The notes under the pieces: model-generated
Seen by the model: the letters and a program-made list of their open reading frames with translations, nothing else
Told to the model about the DNA's origin: nothing
Database searches by the model: none
Position numbers and translations under genes: made by a program
Shown: piece after piece, positions 63,727 through 64,000 of the stretch
Layout of the letters: each line of letters starts with the position of its first letter
Position numbering within the stretch: the first letter of the stretch is position 1
DNA from: Klebsiella quasipneumoniae subsp. quasipneumoniae
GTDB taxonomy: Bacteria; Pseudomonadota; Gammaproteobacteria; Enterobacterales; Enterobacteriaceae
Reading direction: 5' to 3'
NCBI RefSeq assembly: GCF_020525925.1
Contig: NZ_CP084876.1
Coordinates: 4,092,001 to 4,156,000 of the forward strand
DNA: 64,000 bases

Positions 63727-64000
63727 ATGTTAGTGTCGATGAAGGACATGCTTCAGCATGCCCTGAGGGACGGCTACGCCGTCGGTCAGTTCAACATTAA
63801 TAATCTGGAGTGGGTTGGCGCCGTATTAAGCACCGCCCAGCAGTGCCGCTCACCGGTTATTTTGGGCGTGTCCGGCGGCACGGTTAAGCATATGCTCGGG
63901 TTAAAATGTATTCATGACATCGTGGTTAACGCCATGGAGTATTTACATATTGATGTTCCGGTGGCGCTGCATCTGGATCATGGCACCACCCGGGAGGCCT
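63727..64000 (+). CDS. Class II fructose/tagatose-bisphosphate aldolase (partial, N-terminal 91 residues)
   Basis: The first 91 residues of a class II, zinc-dependent aldolase; the gene runs off the right edge. The motif VALHLDHG has catalytic Asp84 and zinc-ligand His85, and FNINNLEW (22-29) is typical of the GatY/KbaY/FbaA group. The spacing is that of a roughly 285-residue enzyme. It presumably splits a ketose bisphosphate made by the PfkB enzyme into dihydroxyacetone phosphate and glyceraldehyde 3-phosphate. AAGAGGTG is the ribosome site. Confidence 0.92.
   Translation, partial: MLVSMKDMLQHALRDGYAVGQFNINNLEWVGAVLSTAQQCRSPVILGVSGGTVKHMLGLKCIHDIVVNAMEYLHIDVPVALHLDHGTTREA

Overview
The window is about 64 kb of enterobacterial chromosome. 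It follows the Escherichia coli mdlB-to-acpH gene order almost exactly, but carries inserts typical of Klebsiella: a cysteine desulfhydrase beside decR, a large insert between cyoE and yajR, the peroxiredoxin tsaA after acpH, and a sugar PTS operon. The high GC content and near-identity of housekeeping proteins to E. coli (Lon 784 aa, ClpX 424 aa, CyoB 663 aa, HU-beta 90 aa) point to Klebsiella, most likely the K. pneumoniae complex. This is an inference from recall of gene order and protein sequences; no search was run.

Layout. 1-8.6 kb: an ABC exporter pair (mdlB partial, mdlA), the cysteine-sensing pair decR/cdsH, cof, ybaE, queC, fadM and ybaV. 8.7-18.3 kb: a protein quality-control block on the minus strand, bolA-tig-clpP-clpX-lon-hupB-ppiD, with visible heat-shock (sigma-32) promoters ahead of clpP and lon. 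18.6-26.0 kb: yajG, the muropeptide permease ampG, and the cytochrome bo3 operon cyoABCDE. 26.2-35.8 kb: an insert with no counterpart between cyoE and yajR in E. coli K-12. It holds a 110-residue double-glycine-leader peptide with a repeated 11-residue motif, then a divergently controlled catabolic cluster: IclR regulator, shikimate-dehydrogenase-like enzyme, FAD dehydrogenase, NIPSNAP protein, second FAD dehydrogenase, TIM-barrel isomerase/dehydratase, aromatic-acid permease, and a Gfo/Idh/MocA oxidoreductase.

35.9-50.0 kb: core genes yajR, yajQ, panE, yajL, thiI, xseB-ispA-dxs-yajO (isoprenoid precursors), and the minus-strand run nrdR-ribD-ribE-nusB-thiL-pgpA; one SRPBCC gene is inserted beside thiI. 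50.1-59.4 kb: yajI, the nucleoside channel tsx, an inserted VOC/WYL-regulator pair, secF-secD-yajC-tgt-queA (protein export and queuosine), and acpH. 59.6-64 kb: the 2-Cys peroxiredoxin tsaA, then a PTS operon (IIA, IIB, ascorbate-type IIC), a PfkB-family sugar kinase, and a class II aldolase cut by the window edge.

The most interesting pieces are the orphan microcin-like peptide gene at 26207-26539 and the neighbouring cluster. The cluster's enzyme set suggests catabolism of a hydroaromatic (shikimate/quinate-like) acid toward an aromatic product. Also notable are a perfect palindrome ahead of the VOC/WYL pair, a strong hairpin sitting on the ampG start region, and the uncharacterised PTS-kinase-aldolase operon. 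No tRNA, rRNA, CRISPR array, insertion sequence or prophage was seen.
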